The position numbers and the translations under genes were made by a program. From positions 1 to 38,217 of the IMG/VR virus record IMGVR_UViG_3300032194_000115: 38,217 nucleotides of DNA; one strand, 5' to 3'. Positions 7,466 through 14,127 of this stretch are shown here, piece after piece (position 1 is the stretch's first letter; each line of letters starts with the position of its first letter). A model generated the notes under the pieces. The model worked only from the letters and a program-made list of their open reading frames with translations, did no database searches and was not told the origin of the DNA. This DNA comes from a virus.

Positions 7466-7603
7466 CTATTTATCTTCGTTGTACCAGAAGTCTTCCCAGT
7501 CTTCGTCAGTTGCTTCGTAGATAGGACAAGGTTCTTCCATCAAAATATCATTTTTCATTTTACGAACTGCTTCTGATAATTTCCTAATGTCTTCCTGATT
7601 CAT
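7466..7603 (-). CDS. Small acidic hypothetical protein (45 aa)
   Basis: A 45-residue frame starts at ATG 7601-7603 and stops at 7466-7468. It begins MNQEDIRKLSEAVRKMKND and has a very acidic, tryptophan-containing tail (TDEDWEDFWYNEDK). Its ATG overlaps the stop of the preceding small gene as ATGA, the pattern used throughout the window, which is the main reason to call it real. An acidic tail of this kind could bind a basic partner such as UvsX or RNA polymerase, but that is conjecture. No family is recognised. Confidence 0.62.
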   Translation of the reverse strand: MNQEDIRKLSEAVRKMKNDILMEEPCPIYEATDEDWEDFWYNEDK

Positions 7604-7755
7604 TCCCTATACTCTTGTAAAACATCTAACACTCTATTGATAGCTTCGTGTGCCCCATACTTGCTCTCTTCGGAGAGGTGAGAGAACGTGGGTCCACCTT
7701 CATAGAGGTCGGTTTTTAACTTATACATTCTAGCGAGAATATCAACCTTTAGCAT
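7600..7755 (-). CDS. Small hypothetical protein (51 aa)
   Basis: The frame from ATG 7755 encodes 51 residues (MLKVDILARMYKLKTDLYEGG...). Upstream in-frame ATGs at 7770 and 7776 would add 5 or 7 residues, but only the 7755 ATG has a good Shine-Dalgarno sequence (AGAGG, 4 nt spacing). It is a soluble, helical protein with an 'LYEGGPTFSHLSEESK' centre. It ends in an ATGA overlap with the next gene. Its look and position near uvsY resemble a small protein I believe is widespread in cyanophages. No function is known to me. Confidence 0.68.
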   Translation of the reverse strand: MLKVDILARMYKLKTDLYEGGPTFSHLSEESKYGAHEAINRVLDVLQEYRE

Positions 7756-7805
7756 AATGCCTCTGGGCATAACCATAATTCATAGTATATGTATTTAACA
7801 CACTG

Positions 7806-8144
7806 TCAACGTTTGTTAGCATATTCTAATAATTTTTCAAACTCAATATGATATGCCACTAAAGAAGTTTCACCATCAGATACTAATCTGACAGTTCTAT
7901 TGTTCCCATCTAGCACACAATACTTCTTTTTTGAATTGTGTTGACCTTGCCTAGTTGTTATAATTATCGGTTCAGATAAATCGGTATCAGTTTGACCACT
8001 CCTTTGCTTTGAATACCAGAGATTATCTACGTCAACATTTATTTTTTCTACTAGTAAATGTTGAATGTCATCAAGAAAAATTTTTAATCCGATATGCTCT
8101 TCGTTTGAAGTGACAAAACTATGAAGTCTAAAACTCTTTCTCAT
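7806..8144 (-). CDS. ParB/sulfiredoxin-like single-domain protein (tentative)
   Basis: The 112-residue protein starts at ATG 8142-8144, directly behind a perfect Shine-Dalgarno (AGGAGG, 4 nt spacing). The frame continues open upstream through the gp23 coding region, but that extension is a shadow of gp23. The C-terminal half reads like a ParB-type N-terminal domain: a strand EPIIITT, then KKKYCVLDGNNR (residues 72-83) in place of the usual 'y.l.DG..R', then LVAYHIE. The N-terminal half (HIGLKIFLDDIQHLLVEKINVD) has no parallel I know. It lies behind the capsid gene's terminator and is visibly more AT-rich than gp23, which suggests an inserted accessory gene. The domain call is a motif-level guess. 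Confidence 0.75.
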   Translation of the reverse strand: MRKSFRLHSFVTSNEEHIGLKIFLDDIQHLLVEKINVDVDNLWYSKQRSGQTDTDLSEPIIITTRQGQHNSKKKYCVLDGNNRTVRLVSDGETSLVAYHIEFEKLLEYANKR

Positions 8145-8154
8145 AATTCCTCCT

Positions 8155-8181
8155 AATAAAAAAGGGGGACCGAAGTCCCCC
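8155..8181 (-). terminator. Intrinsic terminator of gp23
   Basis: On the minus strand, GGGGGAC (8181-8175), a TTCG loop (8174-8171) and GTCCCCC (8170-8164) form a perfect 7-bp GC-rich stem with a UUCG-type tetraloop, followed by a run of Ts (TTTTTTATT). This is a textbook rho-independent terminator 24 nt after the gp23 stop. It would insulate the capsid transcript from the genes to the left. Confidence 0.93.
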
Positions 8182-8205
8182 CTTGTACTCTGTGAGTCCG
8201 ATGGA

Positions 8206-9612
8206 TCACATGAGGTTGGTAACTTGTACTCTTCTGTAGTACATGTTGGCGTTGGCAGTGAGGGACTCACCGTCAGGAGTGCCGTTGTAGGATCCGTCAG
8301 TGGTGACGAATGGGTTGCTGACCATGCCGTAACGAGTCTTGAAGCCAATCTTGGGCTGGAAGTTGTTAGGATCGATCGAGCGAACCATCTGGAGGGGTAC
8401 ATATGGGCAGTAGAAGAGACCAGCGTCATAAGGCGAGGTTCCCTTGTAACCGACAACATAGTAGTGCTTGTCGCTTAGGTTAGCGGAATAAGGATCGACA
8501 TAGACCTTGATTCTGCCGTTGATAGTACCAACAGCGAGGTTGCCAGTGTCATCAACAGTACCGATGGCAGGACCACCAGCGCCAGTGAGACCAGAGGAGT
8601 AATCAAGGACGCCAGCCATAGCGAGGGCGGAAGCAACATCAGCAGAGCAGATGAGGAAGTTGCCCTTTCCACGACGAGTCTCTTGAGCGATGGCGTTACA
8701 GTCACGCTCGATCTGGAAGAGAAGACCCTTGAATTTCTCAACCGACCAACGTCCGTTGGAGTCAACGTCGAGGTCGAAGATGCCAGGGTTAGCGACGTTG
8801 TTAGCAGCGCCTTTCTTAGCAACGCTGTAAACACGACGGACGACTTCACGGTTGATCTCAGCAAGGACTTCGCTAGACAGGATGTTAGCGAGCTCTTGCT
8901 CAGCATCTAGACCGTGGATCGCCTTGAGGTCCTGGGCGAGTTCCAAGGTGTACTCAGCTTTGAGTGCTCTGGACTTAGCGGTCACAGAGGTCTTCTCGAT
9001 GCTGAAGGACATCTCACGGAAGAGCTTACCAGCATCGCCAGCTTGCTCAAGATCTTCTCTGCTGAAACCACGGGGAACCTCGTAGGTGCCAGGAGCAGCG
9101 TCGTTGAGGAGAGCAGGGTTGTTACCTTCTGCGTCGCCACCAACACCAGCGCCAGTACGTGGGGTGTAGTCACCAGCGGCAGCGTCGAGACCAGCGGTGA
9201 ATCCAGCATCAGGCTCGTTGAACAGTGCTTCTTCGCCGCCTTGGTTCTCGTAGCGGGATCTCATGGCGAAGATAAGACCAGAGGGACCAGACATAGGCTG
9301 GACACCACATACGTCATATGCCATAAGGTTAGGCATAGCACGACGAACGAGGCTGATTAGAACGGGATCAAAACCAGCAAGACCAGCGGTGTTGTTGGAA
9401 TTAAGTGCCGAACCAGCAGGGGTTACGGTGCTAGCGCCGAGGCTGTTAACAGCAACTTCGTTGAGCATACCACGCTCTTCACGAATTGCTCTTTCTTGGT
9501 TTTCCAGGAGTACAGAGGTCACTGCTCTCTTGTAGCGATCCTGGATTTCAGGAGCTTCGCCATGGTTAAGAACAGGGGACCACTTTTCCTGGAGATGTTC
9601 TGCGTTAAACAT
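8206..9612 (-). CDS. 23: gp23, major capsid protein precursor
   Basis: This is the major head protein. The 468-residue sequence carries gp23 landmarks: EKWSPVLNHGEAPEI at the N-terminus, VRRAMPNLMAYDVCGVQPMSGP near residue 90, SRALKAEYTLELAQDLKAIHGLDAE near 215, LLFQIERDCNAIAQETRRGKGNF near 292, and NFQPKIGFKTRYGMVSNPF near 415. T4 gp23 (521) is longer; cyanophage forms are shorter. In T4, gp21 protease removes about 65 N-terminal residues at an LxE site. The candidate here is LNE at 50-52, although the next residue is V rather than A or G. A CCTAAATA late promoter precedes it and a strong terminator follows. Codon use is biased to C-ending codons, as expected for very high expression. Confidence 0.98.
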   Translation of the reverse strand: MFNAEHLQEKWSPVLNHGEAPEIQDRYKRAVTSVLLENQERAIREERGMLNEVAVNSLGASTVTPAGSALNSNNTAGLAGFDPVLISLVRRAMPNLMAYDVCGVQPMSGPSGLIFAMRSRYENQGGEEALFNEPDAGFTAGLDAAAGDYTPRTGAGVGGDAEGNNPALLNDAAPGTYEVPRGFSREDLEQAGDAGKLFREMSFSIEKTSVTAKSRALKAEYTLELAQDLKAIHGLDAEQELANILSSEVLAEINREVVRRVYSVAKKGAANNVANPGIFDLDVDSNGRWSVEKFKGLLFQIERDCNAIAQETRRGKGNFLICSADVASALAMAGVLDYSSGLTGAGGPAIGTVDDTGNLAVGTINGRIKVYVDPYSANLSDKHYYVVGYKGTSPYDAGLFYCPYVPLQMVRSIDPNNFQPKIGFKTRYGMVSNPFVTTDGSYNGTPDGESLTANANMYYRRVQVTNLM

Positions 9613-9652
9613 TTTTGTCTCCGAGTTTTTTGTTAGGAATTGTGGATAGAAT

Positions 9653-9660
9653 TATTTAGG
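9653..9660 (-). promoter_or_regulatory. Putative late promoter of gp23
   Basis: The minus strand reads CCTAAATA, matching the TAAATA core of the T4 late promoter. It lies 40 nt upstream of the gp23 ATG, in the 51-nt gap after the gp22 stop. The same CCTAAATA variant occurs before gp13. Confidence 0.5.
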
Positions 9661-9663
9661 GAA

Positions 9664-10839
9664 TCACTTATTCCAGCGGTTCATTGCCTGGAGGTATGCT
9701 GCCATTGCTGGAGCAATCTCTTCGGATTCCACTGGAGTTTCGTCAGCAACTACCGTAGGAGCACCTTCCTTAGGGAAGTAGGACTCTTTGATAGTGGTGA
9801 GTTTCTTAGAGAATTCCTCCTCAGAAGTAAACTCAACTCCCTCAGCAAGGGATGCTAGTTTGTCCTTTTGTGTGTCTACTAGATCCTCGGCAATTTGCTT
9901 GACGATGATCTGCTTAGCAGACTCATTGAGACGATTTTGTAGTTCAATGTTGGCCTTAACCTGTTCGTTGAGGCGCTCTTCCATCTTACAAAGATCTTCG
10001 CTCATACCCTCTACAACATCGACTTTCTCGTCGGGAATAGAGATGTAGTGCTCTTCAAAGAGACTCTTCAGACCTGTAATAAAGTCTTCGGTAATCTCAT
10101 TTCTGATACCACGGTCAACAGCAACTTGGTTTTCCTCAAGCCACTTGGTGACAGCGTAGTTGATTGTGCCGCTTACTTCCTCAGCAAGTTCTTTCTTGGA
10201 TGCTTCGACTTGCTCAGTAAGTTGTGCCTGGAACTGCTCTTCGAGTTTGCTCCACTCTTCAGACAGTTTAGACTTAACAGCAGCTTCAAAGATTGTTTTT
10301 GCTTTTTCAGCAAATTCTTCGGATAGTTCGGTGCCCTCGGTTAGAGCAGCGATGTCACTAGATACGTCAAGTTCTTCGAACTTGGGTTTGATAGGATATG
10401 TTACACTACCACCTTCTTTTGTTCCATAGGCAATCTCGCTACCAAACTTGGGAGCAGTACCATTAGGAAGATCGGTGTTAGAAGCACCACGATTAGGTTC
10501 TCCAGAAATGCCACCAGAAATAGGAGCAGCAGCCTTAGCGCCAGGGTTCTCGTCGCCATCCTCATCATGCTCATGAGGTGTGGTTGTTACGCTATTGACT
10601 TCGGCAGGTGCCTTTTGTCCAATAGCAATACCAGGCTGAAGTGGAGCGGCGTGACCTGTAGCGCCTTCGCCAGCAGCGGCTTTAGCGTTAACAGCGGTGT
10701 TGGATTGACCTGAAGCAGCGGCGTCACCAGGGAGAACAGCAGCCGTCACCGTTGGCATTGGATCTTGTCCTGCCTCAGCGAGGACAGCGGCGTGCTCACT
10801 GGTAAACTCCTCAAATTTTTCGTTTAACATATCTGACAT
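9664..10839 (-). CDS. 22: gp22, prohead core scaffold protein
   Basis: gp22 forms the inner scaffold of the prohead and is degraded by gp21 before DNA packaging. This 391-residue protein is acidic, largely helical, and begins MSDMLNEKFEEF. It contains several likely gp21 cleavage sites of the (L/I)xE|(A/G) type, such as LAE|A near residue 22, LTE|G near 168 and LAE|G near 335. Residues 30-150 are low-complexity (Ala, Gly, Pro) and probably disordered, making it longer than T4 gp22 (269). Residues 155-340 are coiled-coil-like. Its place between gp21 and gp23 is the T4 order. It starts 50 nt after gp21, with a late promoter in the gap. Confidence 0.92.
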   Translation of the reverse strand: MSDMLNEKFEEFTSEHAAVLAEAGQDPMPTVTAAVLPGDAAASGQSNTAVNAKAAAGEGATGHAAPLQPGIAIGQKAPAEVNSVTTTPHEHDEDGDENPGAKAAAPISGGISGEPNRGASNTDLPNGTAPKFGSEIAYGTKEGGSVTYPIKPKFEELDVSSDIAALTEGTELSEEFAEKAKTIFEAAVKSKLSEEWSKLEEQFQAQLTEQVEASKKELAEEVSGTINYAVTKWLEENQVAVDRGIRNEITEDFITGLKSLFEEHYISIPDEKVDVVEGMSEDLCKMEERLNEQVKANIELQNRLNESAKQIIVKQIAEDLVDTQKDKLASLAEGVEFTSEEEFSKKLTTIKESYFPKEGAPTVVADETPVESEEIAPAMAAYLQAMNRWNK

Positions 10840-10877
10840 TTGAGTTTTCCTCGATTGTATCTAGTATATTCTAAGAT

Positions 10878-10885
10878 TATTTATG
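10878..10885 (-). promoter_or_regulatory. Putative late promoter of gp22
   Basis: The minus strand reads CATAAATA, one base from TATAAATA, located 38 nt upstream of the gp22 ATG and just after the gp21 stop. The leader contains a GAGG ribosome binding site. Confidence 0.5.
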
Positions 10886-10888
10886 ATA

Positions 10889-11533
10889 TCAAAGATTTGA
10901 AAGGAACTTATCGAACGCGGAGAGCATTTTCTCCTCTAATTCCATTTTGGAAGCGTTGTCAATTTCTTTTTTAAGTTCTTGGATTTGTCTCTCACGAAGG
11001 AGTCCTCCTTCCCAAACCCATTCTTTGCCTTCCATGATGCCATTAACAAAAGCATCAGGCGCGGAAGGATCCGCTACGATATCAGCAGCGGTGGCGAGCA
11101 TGAAGTCTTCCCCAACATACTTCACACCATTTTCTTCTTTTAGAGAACCCATGCCTCTAGAAGATACGCCTAGTTTTACACCCTCACCTAGAAGATTCTT
11201 GGCAATAGTTCCCATTGGGGTATCGAGAATTCTTGCCTTCCCAATAAAATTATTACCCTCCGCTTTAAGCGAAGTAATTTTATGAGAAACACGATCGAGA
11301 TTTACGGTAGGACCATCAGGGTGACCAAGTTCTCCTAATGCTCTTCCTGCCTTTACATACTCCTCAGAATATCTTTCGACTTCTTTGTTGAGTACATCGA
11401 AGGGATAGATTCTTCCATTACGGTTTTTAATTTCCGATTGGAGGAATACACCCTCAATGTAGAGGTTCTTTTTACCATCCTTTTCTTCAGTAAGAATTTG
11501 GATGTCTTCGATGTTCTCGGTAATTAGTCTCAT
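10889..11533 (-). CDS. 21: gp21, prohead core protease
   Basis: gp21 is the serine protease that processes prohead proteins (gp22, gp23 and core proteins) during head maturation. The 214-residue protein matches T4 gp21 (212). Visible catalytic elements are LGELGHPD (His71) and GVSSRGMGS (Ser124/125), with the family phrase NRNGRIYP near 38. The C-terminal helical tail (MELEEKMLSAFDKFLSNL) resembles the self-cleaved part of T4 gp21. The start overlaps the stop of the gp67-like gene (ATGA). Its neighbours are the portal and the scaffold, the conserved T4 head-assembly order. Confidence 0.96.
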   Translation of the reverse strand: MRLITENIEDIQILTEEKDGKKNLYIEGVFLQSEIKNRNGRIYPFDVLNKEVERYSEEYVKAGRALGELGHPDGPTVNLDRVSHKITSLKAEGNNFIGKARILDTPMGTIAKNLLGEGVKLGVSSRGMGSLKEENGVKYVGEDFMLATAADIVADPSAPDAFVNGIMEGKEWVWEGGLLRERQIQELKKEIDNASKMELEEKMLSAFDKFLSNL

Positions 11534-11724
11534 TGTTCTTCTGGAGTATCTCCTGTTGGTTCATCAAAGAATGTATTAGCTACAGTTCTTTTGTATGTAT
11601 CAATTGTTTCCGAAGCTTTGGCAAATAGAATGTCCTCGATTTTATCGAGAGCATCGGCACGTTTTTTGTCAGCAATTAAATTGACAACGCTCAGAACTTC
11701 AGAATCTAACGGTTGGTCACTCAT
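11530..11724 (-). CDS. gp67-like prohead core protein (tentative)
   Basis: This 64-residue acidic protein lies between portal gp20 and protease gp21, where T4 encodes the core proteins gp67 and gp68. The centre (LDKIEDILFAKASETIDTYK, then TVANTFFDE) resembles the helical N-terminal half of T4 gp67 ('...lfaeam..rtidlik...aiarnfl'), and the C-terminus is acidic (PTGDTPEEQ), like a much shortened gp67 tail. It is preceded by a GATAAATA late promoter and coupled to gp21 by ATGA. The position and acidic helix support a prohead-core role; the gene number is inferred. Confidence 0.72.
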   Translation of the reverse strand: MSDQPLDSEVLSVVNLIADKKRADALDKIEDILFAKASETIDTYKRTVANTFFDEPTGDTPEEQ

Positions 11725-11746
11725 GATTAAAATTTTGGGTTATAAA

Positions 11747-13429
11747 CTATTTATCAGTTTTTTTATTTGCTGGCGCTGGAGAGGGTTTAGGCATTGCTTT
11801 CATCTTCTCAATCTCTCTTTCTTGAGCATCGTCCGCTGCTTGTGCTTCTAGTTCGGGAGCGAAAGCATCGTTCTGACGATCCATCATATCAAACGTATTG
11901 AGGTCGGCGGGATCCAGTGCCATACCAGAATCGATATCACCTCTCATCTGCTTATCCATTTCCTTCATTTCTTTCTCAGTCTGCTGAAGAACTTGACGAC
12001 GGATGTAGTCAACAGAGAAATACTTGCCGAGGAATGGATCCATCTGGGTGACAAGGTTCATACGCTGTAGCATCATTTCCTGTTCCTTCAATTCGTTGAA
12101 GTGGTTATCGAACAGGAAGTCATACTGGATATGTTCCTCCATGTCATCCCAATCTTCAGGAGCAATTACTCCTTTGAGGATAAGTTGGGTCTTGAGAATA
12201 TCGTGGAAAAGTTCGCTAAATCTTTTACGTAGTCTTCCGATAAACTTGGCGAACTTGAGTTCGTCACGTAAGACTTCAGTGGTCTTACCGAGGTTAAATC
12301 CTTTGTTATCGTCGGTAAGTCTAGAAGGAGGAAGATTGAGAGAGTTATAGAGTTTCTTTTTAAAGTACTCCACATCCTTGAGTTCGCCAAGGTTCTGTCC
12401 GCCAGGTAGTGTGGTAATTTCAGTTCCACGTCCACCCTCTCTACGAGGCAACCAAAAATCTTCTAGCATACTCATATGCTTTTTGTCATCACGGATCTCA
12501 CCAGTGCTGGCATCGTAAACAAGTTTGTTACGATAACGTGCCATCACATCACGGAGATATTGTTCCGCTTTGACTTTAGGTAGATTGCCGACATCGATGT
12601 AGAAAATTCTACGCTCAGGAGCACGGGACAATCTATAGATAACAAGAGAGTCTTCAATCATACGGAGTTGATTGAGAGACTTGATTGCTTTATGTAAAAA
12701 ACTCAATGGAGTTTTTTTATTGAGATCCATCAAACCAGATGTACAGGCAGCAACAGAATCGGAAGCGATCTTGATTCCATTTGAAGATGCCATATCATAC
12801 GTTGAGTTTACACTCAAAGCATTGGTAAAACCCTTGGGGTTGTAGATGTAATAATCAACATAGTCGCCCCAATCAAATTCCATAGCAGTTCCTTTTGCTC
12901 CTTGGGAACTTGCTTCTGGATTTTTGATCTTTTGCCTTACCTTACGTACCTTGAGTGGATCCATATAACGGAGCTCAAGAATACCTTTTCTAGGATTGTC
13001 TAGATCAATTACCTTGTGGTAATATGTACGACCATCGATGTACCAGCTTCTGATAATCTGGTGAGCATTCTTGTCGAAATTTAAAAGTCTTTTGATATGA
13101 TTAAACTCATTTCTAATTTTCTTCTTGACGCCAGCACTGACATCTAAATTAGAAAGTTCAATCTCAACAGGACTGTCGTCAGCATCGCTAACAACAAATT
13201 CGTTTACAATCTCGTCAACAGCACTGTCACACTCTGGATGAAGTGCCATGTCACGATATCGTTTGAGTAACTCATACTCATTACGGCCCTGAGAACCATC
13301 AACATCTACATACGTACCAAAATAGCCACCTGCTACGGTGGCTACCGAGTCGTTTTGATTAGGGGGGATTGGGGATTGACCTTTATCTCCCCCCTTGTTA
13401 TTAATTAAAAATCCAAAGAGTTGACTCAT
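11747..13429 (-). CDS. 20: gp20, portal vertex protein
   Basis: gp20 forms the dodecameric portal at the head vertex, on which the prohead assembles and through which DNA is packed. The 560-residue sequence is a clear gp20: YELLKRYRDMALHPECDSAVDEIVNE near residue 51, YYHKVIDLDNPRKGILELRYMDP near 118, RMIEDSLVIYRLSRAPERRIFYIDVG near 255, and FWLPRREGGRGTEITTLPGGQNLG near 320, which is the most conserved stretch and is used in cyanophage surveys. T4 gp20 has 524 residues; the C-terminal extra residues (after about 490) are charged and low-complexity. A late promoter (13457-13464) lies just upstream. Confidence 0.98.
   Translation of the reverse strand: MSQLFGFLINNKGGDKGQSPIPPNQNDSVATVAGGYFGTYVDVDGSQGRNEYELLKRYRDMALHPECDSAVDEIVNEFVVSDADDSPVEIELSNLDVSAGVKKKIRNEFNHIKRLLNFDKNAHQIIRSWYIDGRTYYHKVIDLDNPRKGILELRYMDPLKVRKVRQKIKNPEASSQGAKGTAMEFDWGDYVDYYIYNPKGFTNALSVNSTYDMASSNGIKIASDSVAACTSGLMDLNKKTPLSFLHKAIKSLNQLRMIEDSLVIYRLSRAPERRIFYIDVGNLPKVKAEQYLRDVMARYRNKLVYDASTGEIRDDKKHMSMLEDFWLPRREGGRGTEITTLPGGQNLGELKDVEYFKKKLYNSLNLPPSRLTDDNKGFNLGKTTEVLRDELKFAKFIGRLRKRFSELFHDILKTQLILKGVIAPEDWDDMEEHIQYDFLFDNHFNELKEQEMMLQRMNLVTQMDPFLGKYFSVDYIRRQVLQQTEKEMKEMDKQMRGDIDSGMALDPADLNTFDMMDRQNDAFAPELEAQAADDAQEREIEKMKAMPKPSPAPANKKTDK
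11748..11755 (-). promoter_or_regulatory. Putative late promoter of gp67-like/gp21
   Basis: The minus strand reads GATAAATA, one base from TATAAATA, 23 nt upstream of the gp67-like ATG and overlapping the gp20 stop region. Confidence 0.5.
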
Positions 13430-13456
13430 CGTAATAGATCTATTATCCTATAGATC

Positions 13457-13464
13457 TATTTATT
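13457..13464 (-). promoter_or_regulatory. Putative late promoter of gp20
   Basis: The minus strand reads AATAAATA, 27 nt upstream of the gp20 ATG, in the 38-nt gap after gp19. The gap also contains an AGATCTAT / ATAGATCT inverted repeat, which may be incidental. Confidence 0.5.
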
Positions 13465-13467
13465 AGA

Positions 13468-14091
13468 TCAAAGATTGATTGGTTTTCCAGCACCAAAGAC
13501 GTTAGAAATACCACCATCAATATTACTCTGCTCCAGTTGCTCAGGAACAACCCAGTAAGAATACTGGAATTCAACCGAGAACTCTTCGACCTGATCATTG
13601 CTGTCATAAGCAAGGTCAATTTGAGACACGTTCGTTGGGAAAGCGTGCATCAGGTTGTACTGGCGAAGAATCTGACCACCCTCAGTACCATGCTTCTCAA
13701 GTTGCTTAACCTTAACGGTGGACATGTATCCATCCTGGTTAGGCGTGAAGTTTGGAGAGTAGTTTCCTTCGTGAGTATTCATAGATTCCAACCACTGCTC
13801 GAAGTAGGTACGGATCTTCATTTCCTTATCATTGAAGAAGGTAGCAGTCCAAGTATCGAAGGTACGATCACCAGCGATCTTGACTGTTCTTCCTCTAAAA
13901 GGAACTTCGATGACACCCAGGTTCGAAGCGGGTAGAGCAGCAGACTTACAGAGAACATTGATTAGATCTTTGTCGTCTGTAGGAGAGGCGTTATCACCTA
14001 GATCAGTAGGCCAGGTGATATCAATCGAAAACATATTGGGCTTAACGCCTTGCCCAATATTCGAGATAAAATCGTTAATACGTGTTGCCAT
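13468..14091 (-). CDS. 19: gp19, tail tube protein
   Basis: gp19 polymerises into the inner tube of the contractile tail, through which DNA is delivered. This 207-residue protein starts MATRINDFISNIGQGVKPNMF, has PASNLGVIEVPFRGRTVKIAGDRTFDTWT near residue 55 (the signature strand-turn-strand of T4-type tube proteins), FFNDKEMKIRTYFEQWLE near 85, and QVEEFSVEFQYSYWV near 168. T4 gp19 is 163 residues; cyanophage forms are longer. The start has an AGAGG Shine-Dalgarno. It lies between sheath gp18 and portal gp20, the T4 order. Confidence 0.96.
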   Translation of the reverse strand: MATRINDFISNIGQGVKPNMFSIDITWPTDLGDNASPTDDKDLINVLCKSAALPASNLGVIEVPFRGRTVKIAGDRTFDTWTATFFNDKEMKIRTYFEQWLESMNTHEGNYSPNFTPNQDGYMSTVKVKQLEKHGTEGGQILRQYNLMHAFPTNVSQIDLAYDSNDQVEEFSVEFQYSYWVVPEQLEQSNIDGGISNVFGAGKPINL

Positions 14092-14109
14092 TTGTTTTTT
14101 CCTCTAAGA

Positions 14110-14117
14110 TGTTTATG
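14110..14117 (-). promoter_or_regulatory. Weak late-promoter-like octamer before gp19
   Basis: The minus strand reads CATAAACA, two mismatches from TATAAATA, located 19 nt upstream of the gp19 ATG in the gp18-gp19 gap. It is included because its position matches the other late promoters; gp19 may instead rely on readthrough from gp18. Confidence 0.25.
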
Positions 14118-14127
14118 AGATTAATTA

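Noticed and set aside
7806-8459. A 217-residue frame that reads through the gp23 3' end
   Set aside because: Its first 105 codons lie inside gp23 and look like shadow translation (Ser/Thr/Leu-rich). The gene starts at ATG 8144, which has a perfect Shine-Dalgarno.
8475-9360. Several 75-148 residue frames on both strands inside gp23
   Set aside because: They are Ser/Val/Leu-rich shadows caused by gp23 codon bias and lack ribosome binding sites.
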